Part shown: positions 1 to 6,750 of the stretch, one piece after another | Numbering within the stretch: the first letter of the stretch is position 1 | Layout of the letters: every line of letters begins with the position of its first letter | NCBI GenBank assembly: GCA_026394855.1 | Contig: JAPLZT010000043.1 | Span: 1-12,068, forward strand | Source of the DNA: Candidatus Woesebacteria bacterium | GTDB taxonomy: Bacteria; Patescibacteriota; Microgenomatia; UBA8517 | Length of the DNA: 12,068 nucleotides | Reading direction: 5' to 3' | Notes under the pieces: generated by a model | The model's database searches: none | Seen by the model: only the letters and a program-made list of their open reading frames with translations | What the model was told of the DNA's origin: nothing | Program-made: the position numbers and the translations under genes

Positions 1-448
1 ATGGAAGTCTCAAAATAATTGTCCTAAGAAGAGAAAATCCATATGCCATAAGTTTTCTTATCAGTGGTGCTCCCTTTCGTCCTGATCTTGATCCAATTAC
101 TATGTCGTATCCCTCTTCAAACTTTGGAATAAACTTTTCAAATTCGTTAATAGGAGTTGCCTGATCCATATCGCAAAAAATCACAATATCCCCCGTTGTT
201 TTTAACATTCCGGCTATAACCGATCCTCCTTTTCCCCTATGCGGTTCGGGAAATACCTTTATTCCTTTATGCGTCTTAGCAAATTCCTGAGAAAGAGGTA
301 GAGTTTTATCGGTTGAGGCATCATCAACAACAATTACCTCCCAATCGTATTTCTGTTTTTCTAAAAAACTCCAAACTTCTTCTAAGGATCCCTTCTTGAT
401 GCTTCCCTCCTCGTTGTAAGCAGGAATTACGACAGACAATTTTTTCAT
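1..448 (-). CDS. Polyprenyl-phosphate glycosyltransferase, GT2 (DPM1/ALG5-like), 3' end cut by window edge
   Basis: The start is the ATG at 448-446 and 149 codons are visible before the window edge, so the C-terminus is missing. The N-terminus MKKLSVVIPAYNEEGSIKKG is the classic GT2 nucleotide-sugar fold. It is followed by VVDDASTDKT, a GKGGSVIAGML segment, the DxD-type metal site CDMDQATP, and GSRSGRKGAPLIRKLMAYG near the cut. That pattern matches dolichol/polyprenyl-phosphate sugar transferases of the DPM1/ALG5 group, which transfer a sugar from a nucleotide donor to polyprenyl phosphate at the cytoplasmic face. The donor sugar cannot be read from the sequence. It starts 5 nt after the stop of the upstream GT-C gene on the same strand, with no clear Shine-Dalgarno, so it is probably the distal gene of the operon. 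It resembles the GT2 at 5886-6632, the operon's first gene. Confidence 0.85.
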   Translation of the reverse strand, partial: MKKLSVVIPAYNEEGSIKKGSLEEVWSFLEKQKYDWEVIVVDDASTDKTLPLSQEFAKTHKGIKVFPEPHRGKGGSVIAGMLKTTGDIVIFCDMDQATPINEFEKFIPKFEEGYDIVIGSRSGRKGAPLIRKLMAYGFSLLRTIILRLP

Positions 449-453
449 ACTAG

Positions 454-1941
454 TTAATTATTAAAGCCAAACATTGGGTTTGTAATATTTGAATTGGCTC
501 CGGAGCAACTCTTCTCAACCGATTTCGGCTGATACTTTTTGTAATCCGGATATATCAAACCCAATGCTCCAAAGCTTTTATCTATTCTATCAACTTTTGA
601 GTGGGGAAAGACAATGGTATATACGGGAGATAATGAATCAGGATTATTTACATGCATCCCTTCCAGCCAAAAGAGGTATCTGTAGCCTAATTCATAGCCT
701 GAAGCTGTAATGTATGAAACTGAAACACAGGGAAAATTATTTCTTTTTGCATCGTTCTTAATTTCTTTAACCAAAGTCCTTCTTTCTAAATAATTAGTTC
801 TATTGGACTTATATTCTATAAAACTCCATAAATTACTAATTATCAAAAGGAAAAGAAGAAATTTACCAAACCACTTTAATTTTTTCTTTTCGAATAAGTA
901 AGATATAAAAACCGAAAATAATAAAATCCAAACTACATTCATTCCGTTTAAGTAATACTCCGAGACATTAAGCGAATTAAGTGAAAAAAATGAAATATAA
1001 AGAATTTGCCAAAAAAGCAAAATTAGACCAAACCTACGGTCTAATACTTTTGTCTTGAAAAACAAAAAGACAAAGACAAAAGACAATAAATAAAAATTCC
1101 AGGAAGGCGGATAAAATGATCTGTTCCCCCAAAATAATCCGGTTATATTTTTATCCACCAATTGCATTACCCTGTCTAGTTTTGCAAAACCCTTCCCTGT
1201 ACCGGGAATATAGTCTTTTGGTGCTGTTAAAGATAAGGCAATTGCTTTAGTTTGTTGATAGCCGTGTCTTACCTCAAAAATAAAGAATGGAGACATTAAA
1301 ATTCCAAAAATTCCGATAGCCAATAATATATATTTAAAGTTCATTTTTGTTCTTGAAAATATCTGAGCAAGAAGAATGAGAGGAACAAGAATAATTGAGG
1401 CTAAATTAAAATGCCAAACCAAACCAAGAAGCAGTCCCAAAAACAAATATGATTTCTGTTTTCCTTTATAAAGCTGCCATAGAAAAAACAAAAACCAAAC
1501 ACTCCAGATCATTACAGGCATAGTTGGAACCGTTTCGCGGTCCGTAAAAACAATTAAGTAGGAAATTGCATAAATTAAAGAGACAAAAATACCAACTCTG
1601 TTATTAAACATTTTTTTGAAGCAATAATAATAGGAAAATATTCCAAAGGCAGAAATTAAAGTTACCAAAAAAACCGCACCCGTTGGCCGCCATTTGGTTA
1701 AAAAGAAAAATGGTATTTGAAGATAGTAAAATAGCGGACCTATAAAAATCCCTTTTGATGTAGTCTCCTGTCCAATAAGCCTTATGTGTTTATCAAAAAC
1801 AATATCCTTAATAATCCATCCGGCAAGATCCTGATCGTGTCCATAAGGCATCCAGGAAATGGGTTTATAGACCCTGAAAAACATTCCGGCAATGAGTATT
1901 ATTAAAAATAAATAATTTTTTTTGACAAACTTGAGGATCAT
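454..1941 (-). CDS. Membrane glycosyltransferase, GT-C fold (PMT/ArnT-like, GT39/GT83 type)
   Basis: The product has 495 aa, mostly hydrophobic, with roughly ten or more membrane segments and a soluble C-terminal part. A first membrane helix (about 10-23) leads to the acidic first-loop motif GHDQDLAG (D36, D38). A second loop motif, IGPLFYY, follows at about 67-73. These are the hallmarks of GT-C enzymes that use a polyprenyl-linked sugar donor outside the membrane. It is paralogous to the proteins at 1938-3455 and 4434-5889, which carry YDQGRDA and GDEGRDA at the same place. The C-terminal residues 400-490 (GYELGYRYLFWLEG onward) resemble the C-terminal domain of both paralogues. The ATG overlaps the stop of the upstream gene by 4 nt (ATGA), which predicts translational coupling. 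The acceptor is unknown. Confidence 0.85.
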   Translation of the reverse strand: MILKFVKKNYLFLIILIAGMFFRVYKPISWMPYGHDQDLAGWIIKDIVFDKHIRLIGQETTSKGIFIGPLFYYLQIPFFFLTKWRPTGAVFLVTLISAFGIFSYYYCFKKMFNNRVGIFVSLIYAISYLIVFTDRETVPTMPVMIWSVWFLFFLWQLYKGKQKSYLFLGLLLGLVWHFNLASIILVPLILLAQIFSRTKMNFKYILLAIGIFGILMSPFFIFEVRHGYQQTKAIALSLTAPKDYIPGTGKGFAKLDRVMQLVDKNITGLFWGNRSFYPPSWNFYLLSFVFVFLFFKTKVLDRRFGLILLFWQILYISFFSLNSLNVSEYYLNGMNVVWILLFSVFISYLFEKKKLKWFGKFLLFLLIISNLWSFIEYKSNRTNYLERRTLVKEIKNDAKRNNFPCVSVSYITASGYELGYRYLFWLEGMHVNNPDSLSPVYTIVFPHSKVDRIDKSFGALGLIYPDYKKYQPKSVEKSCSGANSNITNPMFGFNN

Positions 1942-3455
1942 TTGATTCTAATTCTTCTTTCGACCGTAATTGCTCCAAACTTTTTAATTTCTTCGCTTTT
2001 AGCAATTCCTTTTTGTCTTGCCATCCAGGCATCGATCCTTTCCTGATGATCCGGATCATGTTCATATAAAAGATAAAGCAGGGGAATATTATTCTCAACT
2101 AAGTTCCCCTTTGTCCCGCGAAGCCTTGGCGTAGTGGGAAGCCACTTAAACAAATAGTCGTATGCGTAGGGAATAACCGGCGGAACATAGACATCTACAT
2201 TAAAGTCTTTACCCTTAGTATCATTATAAATCCACGCGATTGCCTGCTTCTGTGCCCAGAAGCTTATACTATTTGGTCCATCGCCTTTATCCATTAGTTT
2301 AAATTTCAATATGGCCGAATTATTTGAAAGAAATATATAAATAAAATAAATCACAAATATCTTTCCTAAATATGATTTCCGAATAGATCCTAAGGTTATT
2401 GCAAAAAGAAGAAGGAAGGGAAGGTAGTAGCCCGTAAGATAATAGTCGTAAAAGTTACCGAAGTTGCCCTGAAAGAAAACAACTCCCAAGATAACCGATG
2501 ACAGTAAGAGAACTAAAACTTTTACCCCATCTTTTTTGATGAGTCTATGCAAGTTGTAAAAGAAGATTAATAAAACACCACCCAAAAGAAATCTTTCGTA
2601 GTAATATCTTGCATTAAATAATTTGTTGGTAAAAACATCATAGTAAAAATCAAATTTATCACCGACCATCCACCATGCAGGAAGCTTAAAACTTCCTTCC
2701 GTAAACAAAAACTTTTTAATGTTTTCCACAATTAAACCGTGGTTTTTAATATCAAAGGCAATTAAAGGAAGAAGTGTTAGTAATACCAAAACTGTCGACC
2801 AGATAATTATCTTCTTATTTGGCAATCTTCTTAATTTTAATTGCCAAACAAAAACAACAAGCAAGGCTACGAAGTAAAAAACTTCTCCGGCTGAGCCAAA
2901 ATGGAAAAGTGAAACTGTAGCAATAAAGATAGCAGGCGCCCAAGCCCATTTCTTTCCTTCAACTATCAGTATTAGCATCCAGACAAAAAGCATGCTTAAA
3001 AGAAGCATTGGTGTAGGGTTTGAAAGCCAGCGGGAAGCCATAATGATATTAAAGGAAAAACAAGAAATTATAGCCGCGATCAAACCAGTTACTCTATCCT
3101 GAATCTTGAAACCAAGATAATACATAAGTCCCGAGGCAATGACTGTGGTAAGAGAAAGAAAAACTGAAGGGTAAATCGGATTTCCTTTTCCAATAAGATA
3201 GAAAGGTGCGATAAGATAGTAATAGAGAGGTCCTCTGAATATTCCCGCAATCCCGGTTGTGGGACCTATAAATGGAATATTTCCCAAATGCCATAAATTC
3301 CAAATAGAAAGAGCGTCTCTTCCCTGATCGTAGTAAAAACCGAGAATAGCATTTAAATTATAAACTCTAAGGAATAATCCAAAACCAAGAATAATTAAAA
3401 GAAGAAAATAAACAACTTTATGATCCAGTATTTCCTTAATTAGTTTTTTTAGCAT
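1938..3455 (-). CDS. Membrane glycosyltransferase, GT-C fold (PMT/ArnT-like)
   Basis: The product has 505 aa from the ATG at 3455. A TTG at 3467 is possible but adds only four residues and lengthens the overlap with the upstream gene, so the ATG is preferred. After the first membrane helix comes YDQGRDA with D43 and D47, the presumed catalytic acidic motif. IGP follows at 63-65 and GPLYYY at 75-80, then many hydrophobic helices and a C-terminal soluble domain. It overlaps the 3' end of the DHH phosphoesterase gene by 20 nt and its stop overlaps the next gene by 4 nt, so all three are likely cotranscribed. The C-terminal domain carries an extra run, PTTPRLRG, that both paralogues lack. It is encoded by a 26-nt palindrome at 2114-2139. 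The donor is probably a polyprenyl-phosphate sugar (inference from family). Confidence 0.87.
   Translation of the reverse strand: MLKKLIKEILDHKVVYFLLLIILGFGLFLRVYNLNAILGFYYDQGRDALSIWNLWHLGNIPFIGPTTGIAGIFRGPLYYYLIAPFYLIGKGNPIYPSVFLSLTTVIASGLMYYLGFKIQDRVTGLIAAIISCFSFNIIMASRWLSNPTPMLLLSMLFVWMLILIVEGKKWAWAPAIFIATVSLFHFGSAGEVFYFVALLVVFVWQLKLRRLPNKKIIIWSTVLVLLTLLPLIAFDIKNHGLIVENIKKFLFTEGSFKLPAWWMVGDKFDFYYDVFTNKLFNARYYYERFLLGGVLLIFFYNLHRLIKKDGVKVLVLLLSSVILGVVFFQGNFGNFYDYYLTGYYLPFLLLFAITLGSIRKSYLGKIFVIYFIYIFLSNNSAILKFKLMDKGDGPNSISFWAQKQAIAWIYNDTKGKDFNVDVYVPPVIPYAYDYLFKWLPTTPRLRGTKGNLVENNIPLLYLLYEHDPDHQERIDAWMARQKGIAKSEEIKKFGAITVERRIRIK
2114..2139. repeat. Palindromic element copy A, inside the GT-C gene 1938-3455
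   Basis: This is a 26-nt imperfect palindrome, with arms TCCCGCGAAGCC and GGCGTAGTGGGA around a TT centre. It is the same length and design as the element at 5603-5628. It is translated on the minus strand as PTTPRLRG in the C-terminal domain, where the two paralogous proteins have no counterpart. It keeps the reading frame and contains no stop. It looks like a short inserted element tolerated in a surface loop. Confidence 0.7.
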
Positions 3456-4431
3456 ACTTTCTTGCAACTCCCAAGACTTTCTCTACCGCTTCATTAAATT
3501 GAAGTCCTTTAATCCCCCCACCGGATGCATATCTGTGACCTCCTCCACCTAGTTCAACTGCAATTTGCGACACGTCAAGACCTGTTCTTGAACGCAGACT
3601 GACATTGAGAGTTCCCTTTTCTTCTTCAATCATTACAATTCCAAAATCGGAAAAATTAATAGATTGAAAAAATGTCGTTGCAGTATCTTCTTTATAATTT
3701 TTTCTTCCTCCAAATTCTTTATATATTTCATTTGAAATTGCTACCCAAACGAAATTGTATTCCCTGTCATATTGCATTTTATCCATCACCCTTCCCCAAA
3801 ATTTAAATTCTTCAAAGTCAACCGAAAAATATAAATTTCTAATAATTTCATTTTGATCGACACCCTTTGAAATTAACTCAGCGGCAATTTCTAATGTTTT
3901 TGCGGTTGTCCCGGGAAATCTATAAACTCCGGAGTCTCCAATTATTCCGACAAGAAGAAATGATGCAACTTTTTTATCTATTTCAAATCCACAGTCTTCA
4001 AAAAAAGAATATAAAAGTTCCGATACTGCAATCAATTTTTTATCAACTAAATTTATCGAACCATACCTTTTATTAGTTGCATGATGATCTATAACAATTA
4101 ATTTAATCGGAGGAATATTATTTTCTTCCATTTTTGAAGCAAAATCCCAGCTGGAAGAATCCAGAACAATAAATAAGTCGTAATCTTTATAATTAACGCT
4201 ATTAAAATCAACACCCTGTTCAATCGTCTCAAAATTTTCAATAAACTTAAGTTGACTATTAATTTTAGTGGGACAGATGATTCTAACTTCTTTATCTAAA
4301 AACTTAATAAATTGAGCTGCAGCCAAAGCGGATCCAACAGAATCAGAATCCGGATTCTTGTGACAATTAATGAGAATCTTTTTTGCCTTTTTGATTTCCT
4401 CCAAGATTTTAAGCGATTCTTCGTAATTCAT
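3436..4431 (-). CDS. nrnA: DHH/DHHA1 phosphoesterase, NrnA-like (nano-RNase / pAp phosphatase)
   Basis: The product has 331 aa, the usual length for NrnA. DHH-domain motifs are all visible: HKNPDSD (H24, D28, D30), VLDSS (D91), IDHH (D115-H116-H117) and GIIGDSG (D166), which bind the catalytic metals. The C-terminal DHHA1 substrate-binding motif GGGGHRYASGGG is at 295-306. Family members degrade 2-5 nt RNA remnants and dephosphorylate 3'-phosphoadenosine 5'-phosphate in the cytoplasm, and some act on cyclic dinucleotide products. It begins 2 nt after the stop of the broken GT-C gene and its end overlaps the next GT-C by 20 nt, so it is embedded in the glycosylation operon. No Shine-Dalgarno is seen before the ATG. 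GdpP and RecJ are unlikely because there are no membrane or extra domains. Which of the NrnA activities it has cannot be told. Confidence 0.88.
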   Translation of the reverse strand: MNYEESLKILEEIKKAKKILINCHKNPDSDSVGSALAAAQFIKFLDKEVRIICPTKINSQLKFIENFETIEQGVDFNSVNYKDYDLFIVLDSSSWDFASKMEENNIPPIKLIVIDHHATNKRYGSINLVDKKLIAVSELLYSFFEDCGFEIDKKVASFLLVGIIGDSGVYRFPGTTAKTLEIAAELISKGVDQNEIIRNLYFSVDFEEFKFWGRVMDKMQYDREYNFVWVAISNEIYKEFGGRKNYKEDTATTFFQSINFSDFGIVMIEEEKGTLNVSLRSRTGLDVSQIAVELGGGGHRYASGGGIKGLQFNEAVEKVLGVARKYAKKTN

Positions 4432-4984
4432 AATTATTTAGTATGAACTAATTTGTACAGAGTTGTTCCAAACGGTGTCCATTCATTTTCTATTTTAGTC
4501 CAGCCAAAATTGGCGACTTCAGCCTTTGGACTGTGTGTCGGATCACATTTGGTTTTTTCCATCTCACAAACAACAAAAAGCTGGTTGGTTATTGTATCAG
4601 GTTTTTGAGCATCTATCTTAACAACCTTTTTCCCCCACATTTCTAAGAAATACTGATACCCTGCTTCATAATTTCTTTCTGCAATAACAGCTAAATTAAA
4701 CTGCCTACCGGCTGATTCTTCAGAAATTTTCTGAGCCACTTCCTTGGCTCTTCTCAACTGTTGATTGGGAGGATACTTCAAAGGATTTTCTCTAAAATTA
4801 AGAAGAATTAAATAAATAAAACCAACAGCAATTAAAATTCTTCCCACCTTCTTAGTAATAGTCCAAGTGTCTTGTACCAAAGCTCCGATTAAAAGAAAAG
4901 GTGCAGGAAAGAAAAATCCATAATAATGATCATATATTTCCTGTTTATAAAGACCTAGGCCGATTATGGCTATAATTAACCATA

Positions 4985-5019
4985 AAGTGATTAGTGAATA
5001 GTGATTGGTGAACAGTGAA
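4985..5019 (-). repeat. Heptanucleotide array, five degenerate units, inside the broken GT-C gene
   Basis: On the sense (minus) strand the units read TTCACTG, TTCACCA, ATCACTA, TTCACTA and ATCACTT, with consensus WTCACYR. The 35 nt are translated as SLFTNHYSLIT, preceded by R, in a loop between membrane segments. The same consensus, start unit and reading phase occur in trmD at 9451-9478. Confidence 0.75.
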
Positions 5020-5441
5020 CGTTTTTTGATGAACAGCCAAAGCAAAAATGCAACAAAGGCGAAAGTAATAGTTTTACCCGCAAAATCATTTCTGCCGGCA
5101 AGAAGTCGTATATTTACCTTTTCGAAAATCGGATAAATTTTAGGGATTGCATTCCAGGGCCTAATTGAAACAGTTTCCTGTCTTACTGTAAAAAATTTCC
5201 TGATGGCAGCAAAATTATTCCAGCCGTGACGGGCGTCAAAAATAACCAATGGACTCATTAAAAACAAAAATAAAATAAGACCAATAATGGAATTTTTCAT
5301 AAATGGCTTTAGTGATTTTTCCTTCTTTAATTTCAGATATTTAATAAACAGGAAAACTCCTATGGTGGGTAAAAGTAAAAGTCCTAAATAATGCGACTGT
5401 AGACAAAATGCATATGAAATTCCTAAAATTGCCATCCACCA

Positions 5442-5468
5442 TCCCACTTCGCGCGAGGCTCCGCGGGA
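5442..5468. repeat. Palindromic element copy C, inside the broken GT-C gene, inverted relative to copies A and B
   Basis: This 27-nt copy has the ends TCCCACTTCGCG and CTCCGCGGGA. Read in reverse complement it follows the same plan as copies A and B, but with one extra base and a poorer inner stem. It therefore lies in the opposite orientation relative to its gene. It is translated as SRGASREVG, about six residues longer than the matching loop of the paralogue at 454-1941. The frame is kept. Confidence 0.6.
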
Positions 5469-5602
5469 TTCGTATACTTTCCAAACGGAATATATGGAAA
5501 GTAACGAAAAAAACGGCATAACATTTGGATTCCATGAAGATCGGGAATAAACAATTACGGTCGGGGAAATTGCGTAGAAAAATGCGGCAATTAGGCCACT
5601 TG

Positions 5603-5628
5603 CCCCGCGTAGCTTTAGCGAAGTGGGG
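5603..5628. repeat. Palindromic element copy B, inside the broken GT-C gene
   Basis: This 26-nt imperfect palindrome has arms CCCCGCGTAGCT and AGCGAAGTGGGG around a TT centre. It is translated on the minus strand as PTSLKLRG between YVGREWF and ASGLIAAFF. The intact paralogue reads YLGFKIQDRVTGLIAA at this place, which is six residues shorter. Compared with copy A, stem positions 1/26, 8/19 and 12/15 have changed on both sides so that pairing is kept. Confidence 0.7.
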
Positions 5629-5885
5629 AACCACTCTCTGCCAACATACCAAACCAAAAATACAGTAAGAACACCTACTAACGCAACAAAGACGGATGGC
5701 TACCAAAATCGGATCAAAATAAACAAGAAGACGTCTGACAACAATTGCATCCCTTCCTTCATCACCCAAAAAAGTCATGTACTCATCTATTTTATAAAGC
5801 CGTAAAAATGAAGCCAAAAGAAGAATAAAAACAAGAATTAAAACTTCATATTTATTCTCTTTAATAAAATTTGTTAATTTCTTAA

Positions 5886-6632
5886 TCATTTTAGTTTTTC
5901 CCAGGGTTTTTCCCAATATATCCTCCACATTCCCTTAATATCTCCCCAAGCTGTCTTTGCCACCTTTACCGTCGAATTGGGATCATCTTTCCATGTTATT
6001 GGAACCTCTGCTATTTTAAACCCCGCTTTTTGTGCAACAACCAACATTTCCGTATCAAAAAACCAATCAGTATCTTTTACTTGCGGTAGTATTTTGTCTG
6101 CAGCTTTTTTCGTTATTGCCTTAAATCCGCATTGGGCATCTTTAAACTTAGTTCCAAAAAATGTTCTAAAAAGAAAGCTGTAGCCTCTGGACATGATTTC
6201 CCTAATAAAAGGTCTATCAATTACCTTTGCTCCCTTAACCAATCTTGAACCTATCGCAATATCACTGCCCCCCTCAAGTTTTTCTATAAGTCTGGGAAAG
6301 AATGAAACATCACTTGAAAGATCAATATCCATATATGAAAGAAGTTCTTTTTTGGAATCCAACCAAACTTTCTTAAGAGTCCTTCCCCTTCCTTTTTTCT
6401 CAAGCCTTACGTATCTAACCTTACTATTCTTAGTAGTTAATTCCCTAGATACTTCCGGAGTTTTATCGACTGATGCATTATCAGCAATTACTATTTCCCA
6501 ATCATATTTTTCCATCTCTTTTTCTAAAAACGAAGAAAGAATGGGAATATTTTTTGCAAGATCAGCCTCTTCGTTATACACAGGAATAACAACTGACAAT
6601 CCAACCTTTGGCATACAGGCAAAGTCTAGCAT
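5886..6632 (-). CDS. Polyprenyl-phosphate glycosyltransferase, GT2 (ALG5/DPM1-like)
   Basis: The product has 248 aa from the ATG at 6632. This start is chosen because GGAG lies 5 nt upstream, one of the few Shine-Dalgarno-like sites in the window. The next ATG (6614) gives MPKVGLSVVIP, and the frame is open back to a GTG at 6704 that overlaps promoter sequence. Seen in order: LSVVIPVYNEEADL (12-25), IADNASVDKT (49-58), the DxD site YMDIDLSSD (D102, D104), IAIGSR (126-130), KDAQCGFK (164-171) and FFDTEML (191-197). The last three are typical of ALG5/DPM1-type enzymes. There is no C-terminal membrane domain. It would make a polyprenyl-phosphate hexose for the GT-C enzymes encoded just downstream, and its stop overlaps the next start by ATGA. 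The sugar is unknown. Confidence 0.88.
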   Translation of the reverse strand: MLDFACMPKVGLSVVIPVYNEEADLAKNIPILSSFLEKEMEKYDWEIVIADNASVDKTPEVSRELTTKNSKVRYVRLEKKGRGRTLKKVWLDSKKELLSYMDIDLSSDVSFFPRLIEKLEGGSDIAIGSRLVKGAKVIDRPFIREIMSRGYSFLFRTFFGTKFKDAQCGFKAITKKAADKILPQVKDTDWFFDTEMLVVAQKAGFKIAEVPITWKDDPNSTVKVAKTAWGDIKGMWRIYWEKPWEKLK

Positions 6633-6649
6633 ATAAACTCCACTTACTC

Positions 6650-6662
6650 GAGATTTAATCTC
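6650..6662. promoter_or_regulatory. 13-nt perfect inverted repeat in the divergent promoter region
   Basis: GAGATT-T-AATCTC lies between the presumed minus-strand transcription start (about 6714) and the GT2 start at 6632. It could be an operator or a small leader hairpin. A match of this size can arise by chance and no regulator gene is in the window. Confidence 0.25.
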
Positions 6663-6697
6663 TCGCAAGTGATTTTGATCCCCCAAAATACTATTTA

Positions 6698-6728
6698 TTG
6701 ACACAAATTAAGGTATTTTGAGTATAAT
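6698..6728 (+). promoter_or_regulatory. Consensus sigma-70-type promoter for the membrane protein gene at 6736
   Basis: TTGACA (6698-6703) and TATAAT (6723-6728) both match the consensus fully, with a 19-nt spacer, slightly longer than the ideal 17. The ATG at 6736 lies 7 nt after the -10 box, which is where transcription should begin. The mRNA would therefore have no, or almost no, 5' leader. Confidence 0.7.
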
Positions 6729-6750
6729 AGACTTAATGAAAAAGATTCAA
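6721..6750 (-). promoter_or_regulatory. Possible minus-strand promoter for the glycosylation operon
   Basis: On the minus strand, TTGAAT (6750-6745) and TATACT (6726-6721) are separated by 18 nt. Transcription would start near 6714 and leave a leader of about 80 nt before the ATG at 6632. The -10 box overlaps that of the plus-strand promoter, so the two would compete for polymerase. The -35 lies inside the first codons of the divergent gene. Confidence 0.4.

Larger units (their letters stand above)
4434..5889 (-). pseudogene. Broken GT-C membrane glycosyltransferase (PMT/ArnT-like): internal deletion plus frameshift
   Basis: The N-terminal fragment (ATG at 5889, 63 codons to 5701) runs through GDEGRDA (D43, D47) and ends FDPILV. 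The frame then changes, and the rest (421 codons, 5699 to 4434) resumes at PSVFVALVGV. In the upstream frame translation degenerates, and in the downstream frame a TAG lies at 5702-5700. Against the intact paralogue at 1938-3455, V63 aligns just before IGP and PSVF aligns with residues 96-99. About 32 codons with the first-loop GP and GPLYYY motifs are therefore missing, and the net loss of about 95 nt breaks the frame. Restored, the protein would have about 516 aa, like its paralogues. The start overlaps the upstream GT2 stop (ATGA). The gene also carries two palindromic elements and a heptanucleotide array. Either a real pseudogene or an assembly collapse explains it. Confidence 0.85.

Noticed and set aside
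489-710. 73-codon plus-strand frame, and similar frames at 3867-4076, 5623-5805 and 5977-6183
   Set aside because: All lie opposite well-supported genes and show no motif or start signal.
4985-5019. CRISPR-like array
   Set aside because: The units are only 7 nt, contiguous and without spacers. They are translated within a gene.
5695-5710. Programmed frameshifting as the explanation for the split GT-C gene
   Set aside because: There is no slippery heptamer, a stop sits in the new frame at the junction, and 32 conserved codons are missing, which frameshifting cannot restore.
6193-6636. 147-codon open frame on the plus strand, antisense to the GT2 gene
   Set aside because: It is fully covered by a GT2 gene with clear catalytic motifs, and its translation has no recognisable features. 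It is a shadow frame.
6633-6704. N-terminal extension of the GT2 protein to the GTG at 6704
   Set aside because: The extra residues do not look like the family, the region holds an inverted repeat and lies in the divergent promoter region, and a GGAG site supports the ATG at 6632.
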